DNA from: Chitinophagaceae bacterium
GTDB taxonomy: Bacteria > Bacteroidota > Bacteroidia > Chitinophagales > Chitinophagaceae
DNA: 64,000 nucleotides
NCBI GenBank assembly: GCA_016706055.1
Contig: JADJKL010000004.1
Coordinates: 351,428 to 415,427 of the forward strand
Reading direction: 5' to 3'
The notes under the pieces were generated by a model, which was not told the origin of the DNA, did not search any database, and saw nothing but the letters and a program-made list of their open reading frames with translations. The number at the start of each line of letters is the position of its first letter. Positions within the stretch are counted from its first letter, which is position 1. Of this stretch, positions 1 through 7,695 are shown piece after piece. The position numbers and the translations under genes are program-made.

Positions 1-2
1 CT

Positions 3-776
3 AATTTTCAAACAGGTAACCCTGGAGAAACAAAGAGTGCTACATTTCAATTGAAGTTTGTGGGTACAGGAACGCCAAACCCTATACCGATGCAGTCATT
101 TGTTTCAGGTCTTCCAGCTTTGCTTGGCAGCTCAGATGAATCAAATGATCCGGCTACACCTGCCCCGAATGACCCAACTTATATTTCTTTTTGCCCTGGT
201 GCTACACTTCCTGTTAAACTTTTAAGTTTTACTGGAGCCTATAAAAACAATACAACTTACTTGAATTGGGTAACTGAGAATCAAGTTAATTTTTCTTATT
301 ATGATATTGAAAGAAGTGCAGATGGAACCAACTTTAGCAGTATTGGCTTGAAATCGGCTACCGGAAACAGCTCATCAAAAGAAAGCTATCAGTTTAATGA
401 TGACTTGACTTCGTTCAGCGGAAGCACATATTATTACAGGCTTAAAATGATTGATACAGATGGCAACTTTAAATATACTAGCATTATTCTGATCAGAAAA
501 GATCAAAAGGGAATGACTGATATTATAATTAGCCCTAACCCTGTTGCGAAAGGTAATACAGTTACATTACGGTTTGAGTCTGTCGTTAAATCTGTTGTAG
601 ATATTAAAGTAATCGATATGGCTGGAAGGATTATGTTTACGCAACAAAACAATGCCATACAAGGAATCAACAGTGTTTCTATCAATCATCTTGAGCGACT
701 GCTTCCTGGAATGTATTTGTTACAAATGAATGATGGGTCTACTGTTCAAACAACTAAATTCACTATTGCAAGATAA
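3..776 (+). CDS. T9SS type A sorting domain protein, C-terminal part (5' end outside window)
   Basis: The reading frame is open from the window edge, so only the C-terminal part of a secreted protein is seen. No natural start is visible. It ends with a beta-rich domain beginning LPVKLLSFTG and containing NWVTE and DIERSADG, followed by a type IX secretion sorting domain with the ISPNP motif and a typical end (GMYLLQMNDGS...TTKF). Known biology: such C-terminal signals send proteins across the outer membrane through the Por/T9SS machinery. The last ~190 residues closely resemble those of the next gene, so the two are paralogous cargo proteins. The passenger domain lies outside the window and its function is unknown. 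Confidence 0.85.
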   Translation, partial: NFQTGNPGETKSATFQLKFVGTGTPNPIPMQSFVSGLPALLGSSDESNDPATPAPNDPTYISFCPGATLPVKLLSFTGAYKNNTTYLNWVTENQVNFSYYDIERSADGTNFSSIGLKSATGNSSSKESYQFNDDLTSFSGSTYYYRLKMIDTDGNFKYTSIILIRKDQKGMTDIIISPNPVAKGNTVTLRFESVVKSVVDIKVIDMAGRIMFTQQNNAIQGINSVSINHLERLLPGMYLLQMNDGSTVQTTKFTIAR

Positions 777-795
777 GCCTGATTTAAAAAACTAA

Positions 796-822
796 ATATG
801 GGGATGTTTTTCATCCCCATAT
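796..822 (+). terminator. Hairpin after first T9SS gene
   Basis: A perfect 11-bp inverted repeat (796-806 with 812-822) encloses a five-T loop, 19 bases after the stop codon. No T tract follows, so it may protect the mRNA 3' end rather than terminate transcription strongly. Confidence 0.6.
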
Positions 823-880
823 AACAATCACTTCTACAATATCGTATACATTAAGTGTATTAAAGTATTGATTGTTAATA

Positions 881-935
881 ATTTATGCTCAGAGTTTTAT
901 AACTCTACCCCTCTGGCCGATGCGGAGGGTTTTTT
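881..935 (+). ncRNA. Conserved two-hairpin/T-tract element, copy 1
   Basis: Two short hairpins stand in tandem: AGAGTT/AACTCT (891-896/901-906) and CCCTCTG/CGGAGGG (909-915/923-929), followed by six T. Nearly the same sequence recurs at 3061-3117. Each copy lies after another 3' hairpin and before the next T9SS gene. The base differences between copies keep the stems paired (A-U to G-U changes). It could be the 3' end of a small RNA, a transcription attenuator for the downstream gene, or a backup terminator. I do not recognise it as a named RNA family. The rest of the 777-1193 gap shows no gene. Confidence 0.5.
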
Positions 936-1193
936 ATGTATCATATTAGAAGCATATAGTGGCAGCCCATACTATTTTAAAAGAAAGTATGGTGAATAGC
1001 TTGCATTGTTGAGTTTAATAAATTACATTTGTTCCCCTATTAATCCCACTTCTCTTAGAAAGCCAAAAACCAAACTCCAATTCTCCCTTTTTTAGAACCT
1101 CTCTGAGTCTAAATCCTTTCGATGTAACCTTCCATTATCTGGTAAACCCAACGGTTTAGGATTTATTTATTATTAATTATAAAATCTCAGAGC

Positions 1194-2957
1194 ATGAAAA
1201 AATTTACATTCAAGGGCATAATTGCCTTATTCTTTCTTTTTGCTTTTTCGCAAAATGAATCTTTTTCTCAGACAGCCACTATTACTCCTGCTAATTCTGT
1301 TATTCTGGCAGGTTCTACTCAAACTTTTACAGTAGTAACATCTGGTCTTGGTGGTGATAACAGTAACAGGACTTTTGCCTATACAATTACTGGGCCTGGG
1401 GCAACAATTCCTGCAACACCTACTTCAATAATTTGTACTTCTGGTTGTAACAGCGAAGACCATTCTTTTCAATTCCCTACAGCCGGCACTTATACCGTTG
1501 GAGTAACAGTAACGCAGACACAAGGTGGTAGTAATGTTGCCTCTACTTCAACAAGTATCACAGTAGTAGGTATACCAAACGCCCCAAATTTATGGGCAAC
1601 GTCTAGTAGTGGTAATCAGGTTTCCAGCTTCACAGTTACAAATGGCCTTTATGTAAATGGCCCAACAGATATTTTCGATCCATTTCCTTCAACTACTGAA
1701 ACCACAGCGGCTTTGGGAAGATCAGATAAGCCAACAGCTGCTAACGGATACTTTTACTGGTTACCTAACAATTACACTGGTAATGCGGGTTTAGTACAAG
1801 TATATGCATCCAACGCAACCGGTGGGAGCAGAACTTTAATTGGCTCATTAGATGTTAATGGCGCATCAGGTAGTGATCTTGGGTTTGTTCGTCTTGGAAT
1901 GGATGGTAACGGAGTTGGCTGGATCTTGGCCGCAGATAATTCAACTGTTTTTCTTGCTAAATTTATTTCCAACCTTGCAAATCCTGTTGCAATTACTTTG
2001 GAAGATGCTAACGTCGCATTAACTGGAGGCACAGCTTCAACATTCTTTAATGGTGATATTTGTTTTTCTGGTACAGGAGCTTTGTATGCATTAGCTAATA
2101 ATGGTAGTACAACTCAGATTTTTATTGGAACCCCTAACGGTTCATCAACCACACTTACAAAAAAATGGGATTTAGTTAGTCCAGGTGGTGCCACATTCAA
2201 TGTAAATGTAAATGGAGTTGCATTTGATTTATTAGGCTCTTTATATGTTTCCACAGCCGATGGATTATATTATATTAATGCAGGTAAAGTAAATGGCCCT
2301 GCGGGTACTGTAGAATGTGCTCTTGTAAAATCTCAAACTGGGTTACAGGATCTAGCATCAAATGTTTTCCCTTCTACTACTTTATTGCCAGTAAAACTGA
2401 TAAGCTTTACAGGTACTTTAAATGGTAGTACTACCAACCTTAATTGGGTAACAGAGAGCATCCAAAACTTTAGCCATTTTGAAGTTGAACGTAGTACAGA
2501 TGGTGTTAATTTCACCAGCATCGTTAATAAAAATGCAACTGGTGATTTGAGCAGCAGAGCAACTTATGTGTACGGTGACAATATGACTTCTTTCGGTGCT
2601 AACTATGCTGTATATTATCGCCTGAAGATGATTGATCTTGATGGTAAATTTTCTTATAGTAATATTATCCTTATTCGTAAGGATGGAAAAGCAATTACTG
2701 ACATTAGGGTAATACCAAATCCATTGATTAAAGGTTCAATTGCTACCATTCGTTTTGAAGCATCTGAAAGAGCAACTGTAAATCTTAATGTTTTGGATAT
2801 GTCGGGTCGCACAGTTCTTCGTCAGCAAAATAATGTTGAGCAAGGAACAAATAGTGTTCCGTTGAACAACTTTACCACTTTGCAACCGGGAACATATATC
2901 CTACAAATGAATGACGGTGTAAATGTTCAAACTACAAAATTCATAATTGCTAAATAA
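1194..2957 (+). CDS. Secreted protein with PKD-like domain and T9SS type A sorting domain
   Basis: This 587-residue protein starts with a clear signal peptide (MKKFTFKGIIALFFLFAFS, cleavage likely after SFSQ). Residues ~30-125 form an Ig/PKD-like beta domain (TFTVVTSGLG, TYTVGVTVTQ). The middle (~130-390) is rich in Gly, Thr and Asn and has repeated strand-like stretches, perhaps a beta-propeller-like fold. The end is the LPVKLISFTG...VERSTDG domain plus a T9SS sorting domain (VIPNP). It should be exported and anchored at the cell surface or released. The gene is flanked by other T9SS cargo genes and followed by its own terminator. Substrate or partner is not evident. Confidence 0.88.
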   Translation: MKKFTFKGIIALFFLFAFSQNESFSQTATITPANSVILAGSTQTFTVVTSGLGGDNSNRTFAYTITGPGATIPATPTSIICTSGCNSEDHSFQFPTAGTYTVGVTVTQTQGGSNVASTSTSITVVGIPNAPNLWATSSSGNQVSSFTVTNGLYVNGPTDIFDPFPSTTETTAALGRSDKPTAANGYFYWLPNNYTGNAGLVQVYASNATGGSRTLIGSLDVNGASGSDLGFVRLGMDGNGVGWILAADNSTVFLAKFISNLANPVAITLEDANVALTGGTASTFFNGDICFSGTGALYALANNGSTTQIFIGTPNGSSTTLTKKWDLVSPGGATFNVNVNGVAFDLLGSLYVSTADGLYYINAGKVNGPAGTVECALVKSQTGLQDLASNVFPSTTLLPVKLISFTGTLNGSTTNLNWVTESIQNFSHFEVERSTDGVNFTSIVNKNATGDLSSRATYVYGDNMTSFGANYAVYYRLKMIDLDGKFSYSNIILIRKDGKAITDIRVIPNPLIKGSIATIRFEASERATVNLNVLDMSGRTVLRQQNNVEQGTNSVPLNNFTTLQPGTYILQMNDGVNVQTTKFIIAK

Positions 2958-2977
2958 TTTTAGCTGTTGCTAATAGA

Positions 2978-3010
2978 ATTAAAGGGGTTGAGGAAACCCA
3001 CCCCTTTAAT
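2978..3010 (+). terminator. Rho-independent terminator
   Basis: A perfect 11-bp stem (2978-2988/3000-3010) has an 11-base loop and is followed by TTTTTATTT, 20 bases after the stop of the preceding T9SS gene. Confidence 0.85.
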
Positions 3011-3060
3011 TTTTATTTAGAGAAGAGGATTAATACCCTTTTTGAACAGTTGGCTTAAAT

Positions 3061-3117
3061 TTTTATGCTCAGGGTTTTAATAACTCTACCCCTCTGGCTG
3101 ATGCAGAGGGGTTTTTT
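3061..3117 (+). ncRNA. Conserved two-hairpin/T-tract element, copy 2
   Basis: Second copy of the element at 881-935. Hairpins are AGGGTT/AACTCT (3071-3076/3082-3087, one G-U pair) and CCCCTCTG/CAGAGGGG (3089-3096/3104-3111, perfect), followed by six T (3112-3117). It lies 50 bases beyond a complete terminator, so it is not simply the terminator of the upstream gene. It is about 100 bases before the next gene. Either a short independent transcript or an attenuator in the 5' leader of the downstream gene would fit. Confidence 0.5.
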
Positions 3118-3215
3118 GATAGAAATCACTTGTAAAAATTAATTTCTCCTGTATAAGAAATGTCGTAATTTAATACACTGAATTATAGCCATTGTAAACC
3201 TTTAAAATGTAGTTT

Positions 3216-4467
3216 ATGAAAAAACATCTACCCCTTTTCTCTTTATTATTTGGAGCCTTACTACTTACCAACTTCTCCTTTTCTCAAAAAGCGGATCAAT
3301 TTGCATATGCAGTTACCGATGTTCAACAGCAAGGTGCCAATTGGAATTTTCTACGAAAGATTGATTTGAAAACTGGTGCATATAGTGATGTGTTGCTCAA
3401 TGGAGCAGATGCATCTTTGGTTGCCTACAATGCAGCAACAAAAAAACAGTTTGAAACACCATTAAATGATGCTCGGTTTGGGACTGCTGTAAATGCTGCT
3501 TTTGCAACTGGTGTAGCTGCTTTGGCTTATGATAAAAAAAATGACCGTCTTTATTATACGCCAATGTTCATCGATCAGTTGAGATACATTGATTTGAAGA
3601 GTATGAAAGTATTTTATTTGACCGATCAGGCTTTTACAGGCAAACCTCAAAAATCTCCCGATCAGGGAAATATTGTTACTCGTATGGTAATCGCATCCGA
3701 CGGTTATGGCTATGCAATGACAAATGATGCGACACAGTTAATTCGTTTTTCTACGGGAAAGAAAATGGAAGTAGCAGACTTGGGAACTATAGTGGACGAT
3801 CAAGCTAATAATGGCATATCTATCCACAACTCTTGCAGCAGTTTTGGCGGAGATATTATTGCTGATGATGAAGGAAATCTTTATGTTTTTTCTGCTAGAA
3901 ACTTTGTGTTTAAAGTAAACCTTAAATCAAAAGTGGCAACAAATCTTGGAGTTATTAAAGGGTTACCAAATGGGTTTACGGTAAATGCTGCTGCTGTTAG
4001 TGCAGAAAATAAAATTATTGTAGCTAGTGCAATGGCTTCTTCTTCTTTTTACTGTCGACCACAGCTCTTTAACAGCAACTCCCTATTTAATTGCGGGCAC
4101 AATCTGGCAAACTTCTGATATGGCGAATAGTAATCTGTTAGCTACGGCTGCTAGAACAAGCACCACAGCTATAGATTTAATTGCTGATCATCCAACTGAA
4201 GGCAGTAGTAAGGTTAGCATCTTCCCTAATCCTGTTACAAATAATCAGTTTGCTGTTCAATTTAATGAGCTTGAAGCTGGTCAATACACTATTCAGGTTA
4301 CAGATGTAATGGGTAGAAATATTTCGCAGCAAATAGTGAATGTGGGTGGAAAGATGCAAACGCAGTCAATAAAAATGAATCCAAGTGCTGCAAGAGGATT
4401 TTATTTGGTGAAAGTAGTTGACCAAAATAAAAAAGCAGTGTTCAGTACAAAAATTTTAGTTCAATAA
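3216..4467 (+). CDS. T9SS type A sorting domain protein, frameshifted
   Basis: One secreted protein is split by a frameshift. The first frame (3216 to 4118) has a signal peptide (MKKHLPLFSLLFGALLL, FSFSQ) and a probable beta-propeller-like region (RKIDLKTG, ALAYDKKNDRLYYTP, GDIIADDEGNLYVF). The second frame, ending at 4467, continues it (TVDHSSLTATPYLIAGT) and carries the sorting domain (SIFPNPVTNN ... GFYLVKVVD). The frames join cleanly if one T is removed from the TTTTT run at 4046-4050, giving ASSSFTVDHSS. The break is therefore probably a homopolymer error. The intact product would be about 416 residues. Third consecutive T9SS cargo gene. Molecular function unknown. Confidence 0.8.
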
Positions 4468-4486
4468 AAATAGTTTCTGATTTAAG

Positions 4487-4529
4487 AAAAAAAGTCCCGT
4501 CTCGTTTTAAACAAGTCGGGACTTTTTTT
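4487..4529. terminator. Bidirectional terminator
   Basis: The stem GTCCCG/CGGGAC (4494-4499/4517-4522) is flanked by seven A on the left and seven T on the right, giving a T tract in both directions. It lies between two convergent genes. Confidence 0.88.
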
Positions 4530-4923
4530 ATTCATTTTTTTCTTTCCAGATGGTTCTTATAAGTTTTGCTTCCTTTTCAAAATCAGGGCATTTGCCATCT
4601 CCACTTCCAGTAAAGCCTCCTGTTGGAGCACAAATTTCCTTGCAATTCTCATCATAAAGCAGGTTGAAGAAATCACAGCATTGGGCTATTGCCAGATAAG
4701 CTTTTTTGTCTTTGTATAAATATTCATCTATCTGTACAGGTGCTGTTGAGGGTGTTTCTTTGTTTCCATCGTCAATTAATTTCTGCATACATGCAGGCAA
4801 GGGATCGATTTTTGTATCTACTATTTCAGTTTGTTCTTCAGTAGATGTAGTGTCTTTTTTCTTTTTGCCGCATTCGGAGGCAGATAAAAAAGGGATGACT
4901 AATAATATGAGTAGATATTTCAT
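4528..4923 (-). CDS. Small Cys-rich lipoprotein
   Basis: This 131-residue protein has a short hydrophobic leader (MKYLLILLVIPFLSASECGK). The Cys in SASEC fits a lipobox, so it is probably a lipoprotein. After a charged linker the conserved-looking core has paired Cys (ACMQKLIDDG, AQCCDFF, NCKEIC) and the block GGFTGSGDGKCPDF. I recall this arrangement from a family of small Bacteroidota proteins of unknown function, but I cannot name it firmly. It is divergent from obgE and convergent with the T9SS gene, so it appears to be a single-gene unit. No enzymatic motif is visible. Confidence 0.75.
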   Translation of the reverse strand: MKYLLILLVIPFLSASECGKKKKDTTSTEEQTEIVDTKIDPLPACMQKLIDDGNKETPSTAPVQIDEYLYKDKKAYLAIAQCCDFFNLLYDENCKEICAPTGGFTGSGDGKCPDFEKEAKLIRTIWKEKNE

Positions 4924-4949
4924 TTACTGTTGTTTGATTATCGTTAAGG

Positions 4950-4957
4950 TATATTTG
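4950..4957 (+). promoter_or_regulatory. Candidate -7 box for obgE (TATATTTG)
   Basis: TATATTTG matches the Bacteroidota -7 consensus TAnnTTTG, 48 bases before the obgE start. A TTG at 4930-4932 is upstream, with 17 bases between, which is a little short of the usual -33 spacing. Confidence 0.45.
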
Positions 4958-5005
4958 CACAAATCCGCTGCTGAATGGCGGTCTTACACTTGTAAAAATA
5001 CAGCT

Positions 5006-6007
5006 TTGGAGAAAAGTAATTTTGTTGACCAGATAAGGATATTTTGCCGCAGCGGACACGGTGGTGCTGGAAACAAGCATTTTATGCGGAATAAATTAAC
5101 GGCAATGGGTGGACCAGACGGTGGTGATGGCGGCCGTGGAGCTCATATAGTTTTAAGAGGTAATAGCAATCTTTGGACATTATTACACTTACGTTACTTT
5201 AAGAATGTACTTGCAGAAGATGGAGAAAAAGGCGGAGCCAATAATTGTCATGGCAGAAATGGTAAAGATATTATCATAGAAGTGCCATTAGGTACTATAG
5301 CAAGAGATGAAGAATCCGGATTACAAGAGGTTGAAATATTAGAAGATGGACAGGAAGTGGTTTGGATTCCCGGTGGTAAAGGTGGATTAGGGAATGCAAA
5401 TTTTGCAACGCCTACGAATCAGGCACCAGAATATGCTCAACCGGGTTTGCCGGGTATTGAAAGCTGGAAAGTCCTGGAATTAAAAGTCCTAGCAGATGTA
5501 GGGTTGGTAGGATTTCCTAATGCTGGTAAATCAACCCTGCTTTCTGTAATTACAGCGGCCAAACCAAAAATTGCCAATTATGCATTTACAACAATTACTC
5601 CCAATCTAGGAATGGTTGAATATAGAGATGGAAAAAGTTTTTGTATTGCTGATCTTCCCGGCATTATTGAAGGAGCTGCTGAAGGCAAAGGTTTAGGTCA
5701 TCGTTTTCTGAGACATATTGAAAGAAATTCCGTTCTTTTATTTTTAATACCAGCTGACAGTGATGATCACAAAAAAGAATTTGACATTCTGGTTAATGAA
5801 TTGGAACAGTATAATCCTGAACTGTTGGACAAGCAATTTATCATCGCAGTAAGTAAAACAGATATGCTTGACGATGAATTAAAAGCTGCCATCTCAAAAG
5901 AACTGCCTCAAGATGTTCCTCATTTATTTATCTCTTCTATTACCAATAAAGGATTGACGGAATTGAAAGATGCGCTGTGGAAAGTATTAAATGAGCCTGC
6001 TACTTAA
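5006..6007 (+). CDS. obgE: GTPase ObgE/CgtA
   Basis: Obg-family ribosome-associated GTPase, about 333 residues. The glycine-rich Obg fold comes first (RSGHGGAGNKHF, GGPDGGDGGRGAH), then the G domain with P-loop GFPNAGKST, G3 DLPGIIEGA and G4-like SKTD. Known role: 50S subunit maturation and stringent or stress control. The start is placed at TTG 5006, giving (M)EKSNFVDQIRIF. This agrees with the MEKSNFVD start I recall for Chitinophagaceae homologues. The frame is open further upstream, but that extension runs through the promoter region and over the divergent lipoprotein gene. There is no ATG or GTG near the conserved N-terminus. Confidence 0.95.
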   Translation: MEKSNFVDQIRIFCRSGHGGAGNKHFMRNKLTAMGGPDGGDGGRGAHIVLRGNSNLWTLLHLRYFKNVLAEDGEKGGANNCHGRNGKDIIIEVPLGTIARDEESGLQEVEILEDGQEVVWIPGGKGGLGNANFATPTNQAPEYAQPGLPGIESWKVLELKVLADVGLVGFPNAGKSTLLSVITAAKPKIANYAFTTITPNLGMVEYRDGKSFCIADLPGIIEGAAEGKGLGHRFLRHIERNSVLLFLIPADSDDHKKEFDILVNELEQYNPELLDKQFIIAVSKTDMLDDELKAAISKELPQDVPHLFISSITNKGLTELKDALWKVLNEPAT

Positions 6008-6017
6008 TTTTTTTACT

Positions 6018-6239
6018 ATGACGCATCGTTGTTTGTTCTGTAATCAATATGCTGAACCTGTTCATGTACACGGACATTATCAATGCCCTGTTTGCAATAC
6101 CAATATATTACCTTGTTGCGATTGTGATAATGCTGATACTAACTTTTTATTAAGTCAAGACGAAGATGTTAAAGGAGTTATACATCCTGATAAATTAGCA
6201 CTTCATCTACAGTTTGCAGGGTTAAAGAAACCTCAATAA
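6018..6239 (+). CDS. Small zinc-ribbon-like protein
   Basis: The product has 73 residues if started at ATG 6018 (MTHRCLFCNQ). It contains CxxC, then HVHGHYQCPVC, then CCDCD, a density of Cys and His that strongly suggests bound zinc. It starts 11 bases after the obgE stop, so it is probably co-transcribed with it. An in-frame ATG at 5991 lies inside obgE and would add a hydrophobic leader (MSLLLNFFT). I consider that less likely. Its 3' end overlaps the convergent GH18 gene by seven bases. Function unknown. Zn binding and a nucleic-acid or protein adaptor role are inference. Confidence 0.7.
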   Translation: MTHRCLFCNQYAEPVHVHGHYQCPVCNTNILPCCDCDNADTNFLLSQDEDVKGVIHPDKLALHLQFAGLKKPQ

Positions 6240-7594
6240 CTTCTGCCAACTGTATCGCAAGCTGCTTTAATTAAAGAGTTGCCATCCTGTGCATCCTGCC
6301 ATTTTTCCCAGAACATTACACCGTTTGCAATATCCTTAGCAAGTTTTGCTTTTCGTTTTGTTGTGTATTGACCATTGTAATAAACAGTATAAGATGGGAA
6401 ACCAGTAGCAGAAACAATTGCTGAATCATATTGAGGATTGCCGCCGGCTGCTAAAATATCTTTATATGTTTTTATAGTTCCAGTTTGTGTCATACCTGAA
6501 GGACGTCCATAAGCTGGGATGCCTAATACACATTTTGCCGCAGGCATTCCTCTCGTCGTTAACCAATAATTTAAACAGGTTACGGCCAAATTGTAATCGC
6601 TATGTTGCCGATATAATTGGGCAGGATCTGTAGTAAAATCATCGTAAGCCATCACATTAAAGAAATCTACATAGGCAAACAATTCATTTCTGATAGCATC
6701 CCGAATACTGCCGGCATATTTACCAGCTGTAATTGCAGACGTTAAGTAGTAACGTCCGTCACGATGAAGTGAGTCAGATAATTCTTTCATCATCAACGTA
6801 AATGTAGCATCGGTTCCATCACTGGTAGTTGGGAACTCCCAATCCATATCCACACCATCAAGATTGTACTGGCGAACTTTACTCATTACATCTTTGATAA
6901 AATTATTTCTGCCAGCAGCAGTTGCTGCCATGTTTTTGAAATTGGTTTTCCCGTCACCACTACCATCGTTTATTCCAATCAGAATTTTTGCATTATTGGC
7001 TTTAGCTTTTGTGGCTAATGCTGTTATTGATGTTGAGGGAGATGATGGTGCAGATAATGTTCCTGAAGTATTTACGCCAAAGAAAGCATATACAACAGTG
7101 TTTGTCATTTTGAATTTTAGATCTGGCACATCTGCAATATTTCTGTAAGAAGGGAAATAACCTACCACATAATAGCCATATGCAGCTGGAGCTTGAATGG
7201 TGATATAAGTAAATGATGTAACAGAGGTCGTACATCCTGTTGCTGCACCAGTTGCATTTTTTGGTTGGATATACCAATAATAAGTGGCATTTGCTGTTGT
7301 AGGAATAGTATGCGAATAACTAGTTGCAGTTACATTGGTAGCAATCGTTGTGGTTGGTGTATTGGTTGTTCCAAAATATACATCATAGCTAGTAGCACCT
7401 GTAACAGCAGTCCAGCTTAGCGTTACAGCAGTATTTGTTACAAAACTACTTGCTGCGGGTGCTGTATTAGCAGAACAACCTGGTACTGTCGGAGTAGGCG
7501 GCGGCGGTGGATCAGGAGTTGTGCTTTTTTTGCTACAACCGTTAACTATTACTACAGAGACAAATAAAAGCAATAAGATAGAACTGTACTTCAT
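6233..7594 (-). CDS. Lipoprotein glycoside hydrolase family 18 (chitinase-like)
   Basis: 453 residues. The lipoprotein signal peptide ends VIVNGC (Cys20), followed by a Pro-rich linker and a fibronectin type III domain at ~45-130 (TLSWTAVTGATSYDVYFG). The GH18 TIM barrel spans ~140-450. The catalytic DxxDxDxE motif is intact as DGVDMDWE (residues 246-253), with Glu253 the expected proton donor. Strand motifs (YYVVGYFPSYR, KILIGINDG, FFNVMAYDD) also fit GH18. Known activity of the family: hydrolysis of beta-1,4-GlcNAc polymers with retention. As a lipoprotein it probably acts at the outer membrane on chitin or related glycans. Divergent from the S46 peptidase gene. Confidence 0.92.
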   Translation of the reverse strand: MKYSSILLLLFVSVVIVNGCSKKSTTPDPPPPPTPTVPGCSANTAPAASSFVTNTAVTLSWTAVTGATSYDVYFGTTNTPTTTIATNVTATSYSHTIPTTANATYYWYIQPKNATGAATGCTTSVTSFTYITIQAPAAYGYYVVGYFPSYRNIADVPDLKFKMTNTVVYAFFGVNTSGTLSAPSSPSTSITALATKAKANNAKILIGINDGSGDGKTNFKNMAATAAGRNNFIKDVMSKVRQYNLDGVDMDWEFPTTSDGTDATFTLMMKELSDSLHRDGRYYLTSAITAGKYAGSIRDAIRNELFAYVDFFNVMAYDDFTTDPAQLYRQHSDYNLAVTCLNYWLTTRGMPAAKCVLGIPAYGRPSGMTQTGTIKTYKDILAAGGNPQYDSAIVSATGFPSYTVYYNGQYTTKRKAKLAKDIANGVMFWEKWQDAQDGNSLIKAACDTVGRSY

Positions 7595-7643
7595 ATGTTG
7601 ATATTCAATCGGTAAAATACATTATTCACTCATTATTTTGCTT

Positions 7644-7675
7644 TTTGGCTACGCTTTTATTTTATAGTAGGTTTG
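7644..7675 (+). promoter_or_regulatory. Bacteroidota-type promoter for the S46 peptidase gene
   Basis: TTTG at 7644-7647 and TAGGTTTG at 7668-7675 are separated by 20 bases, a near-perfect match to the Bacteroidota -33/-7 promoter. The ATG at 7696 follows 20 bases later, so the leader would be short. Confidence 0.6.
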
Positions 7676-7695
7676 TTATCCAAAAAGTTCAACAT

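Noticed and set aside
5006..5006. Longer obgE beginning near 4706
   Set aside because: The extension would cover the promoter and most of the divergent lipoprotein gene and lacks Obg similarity.
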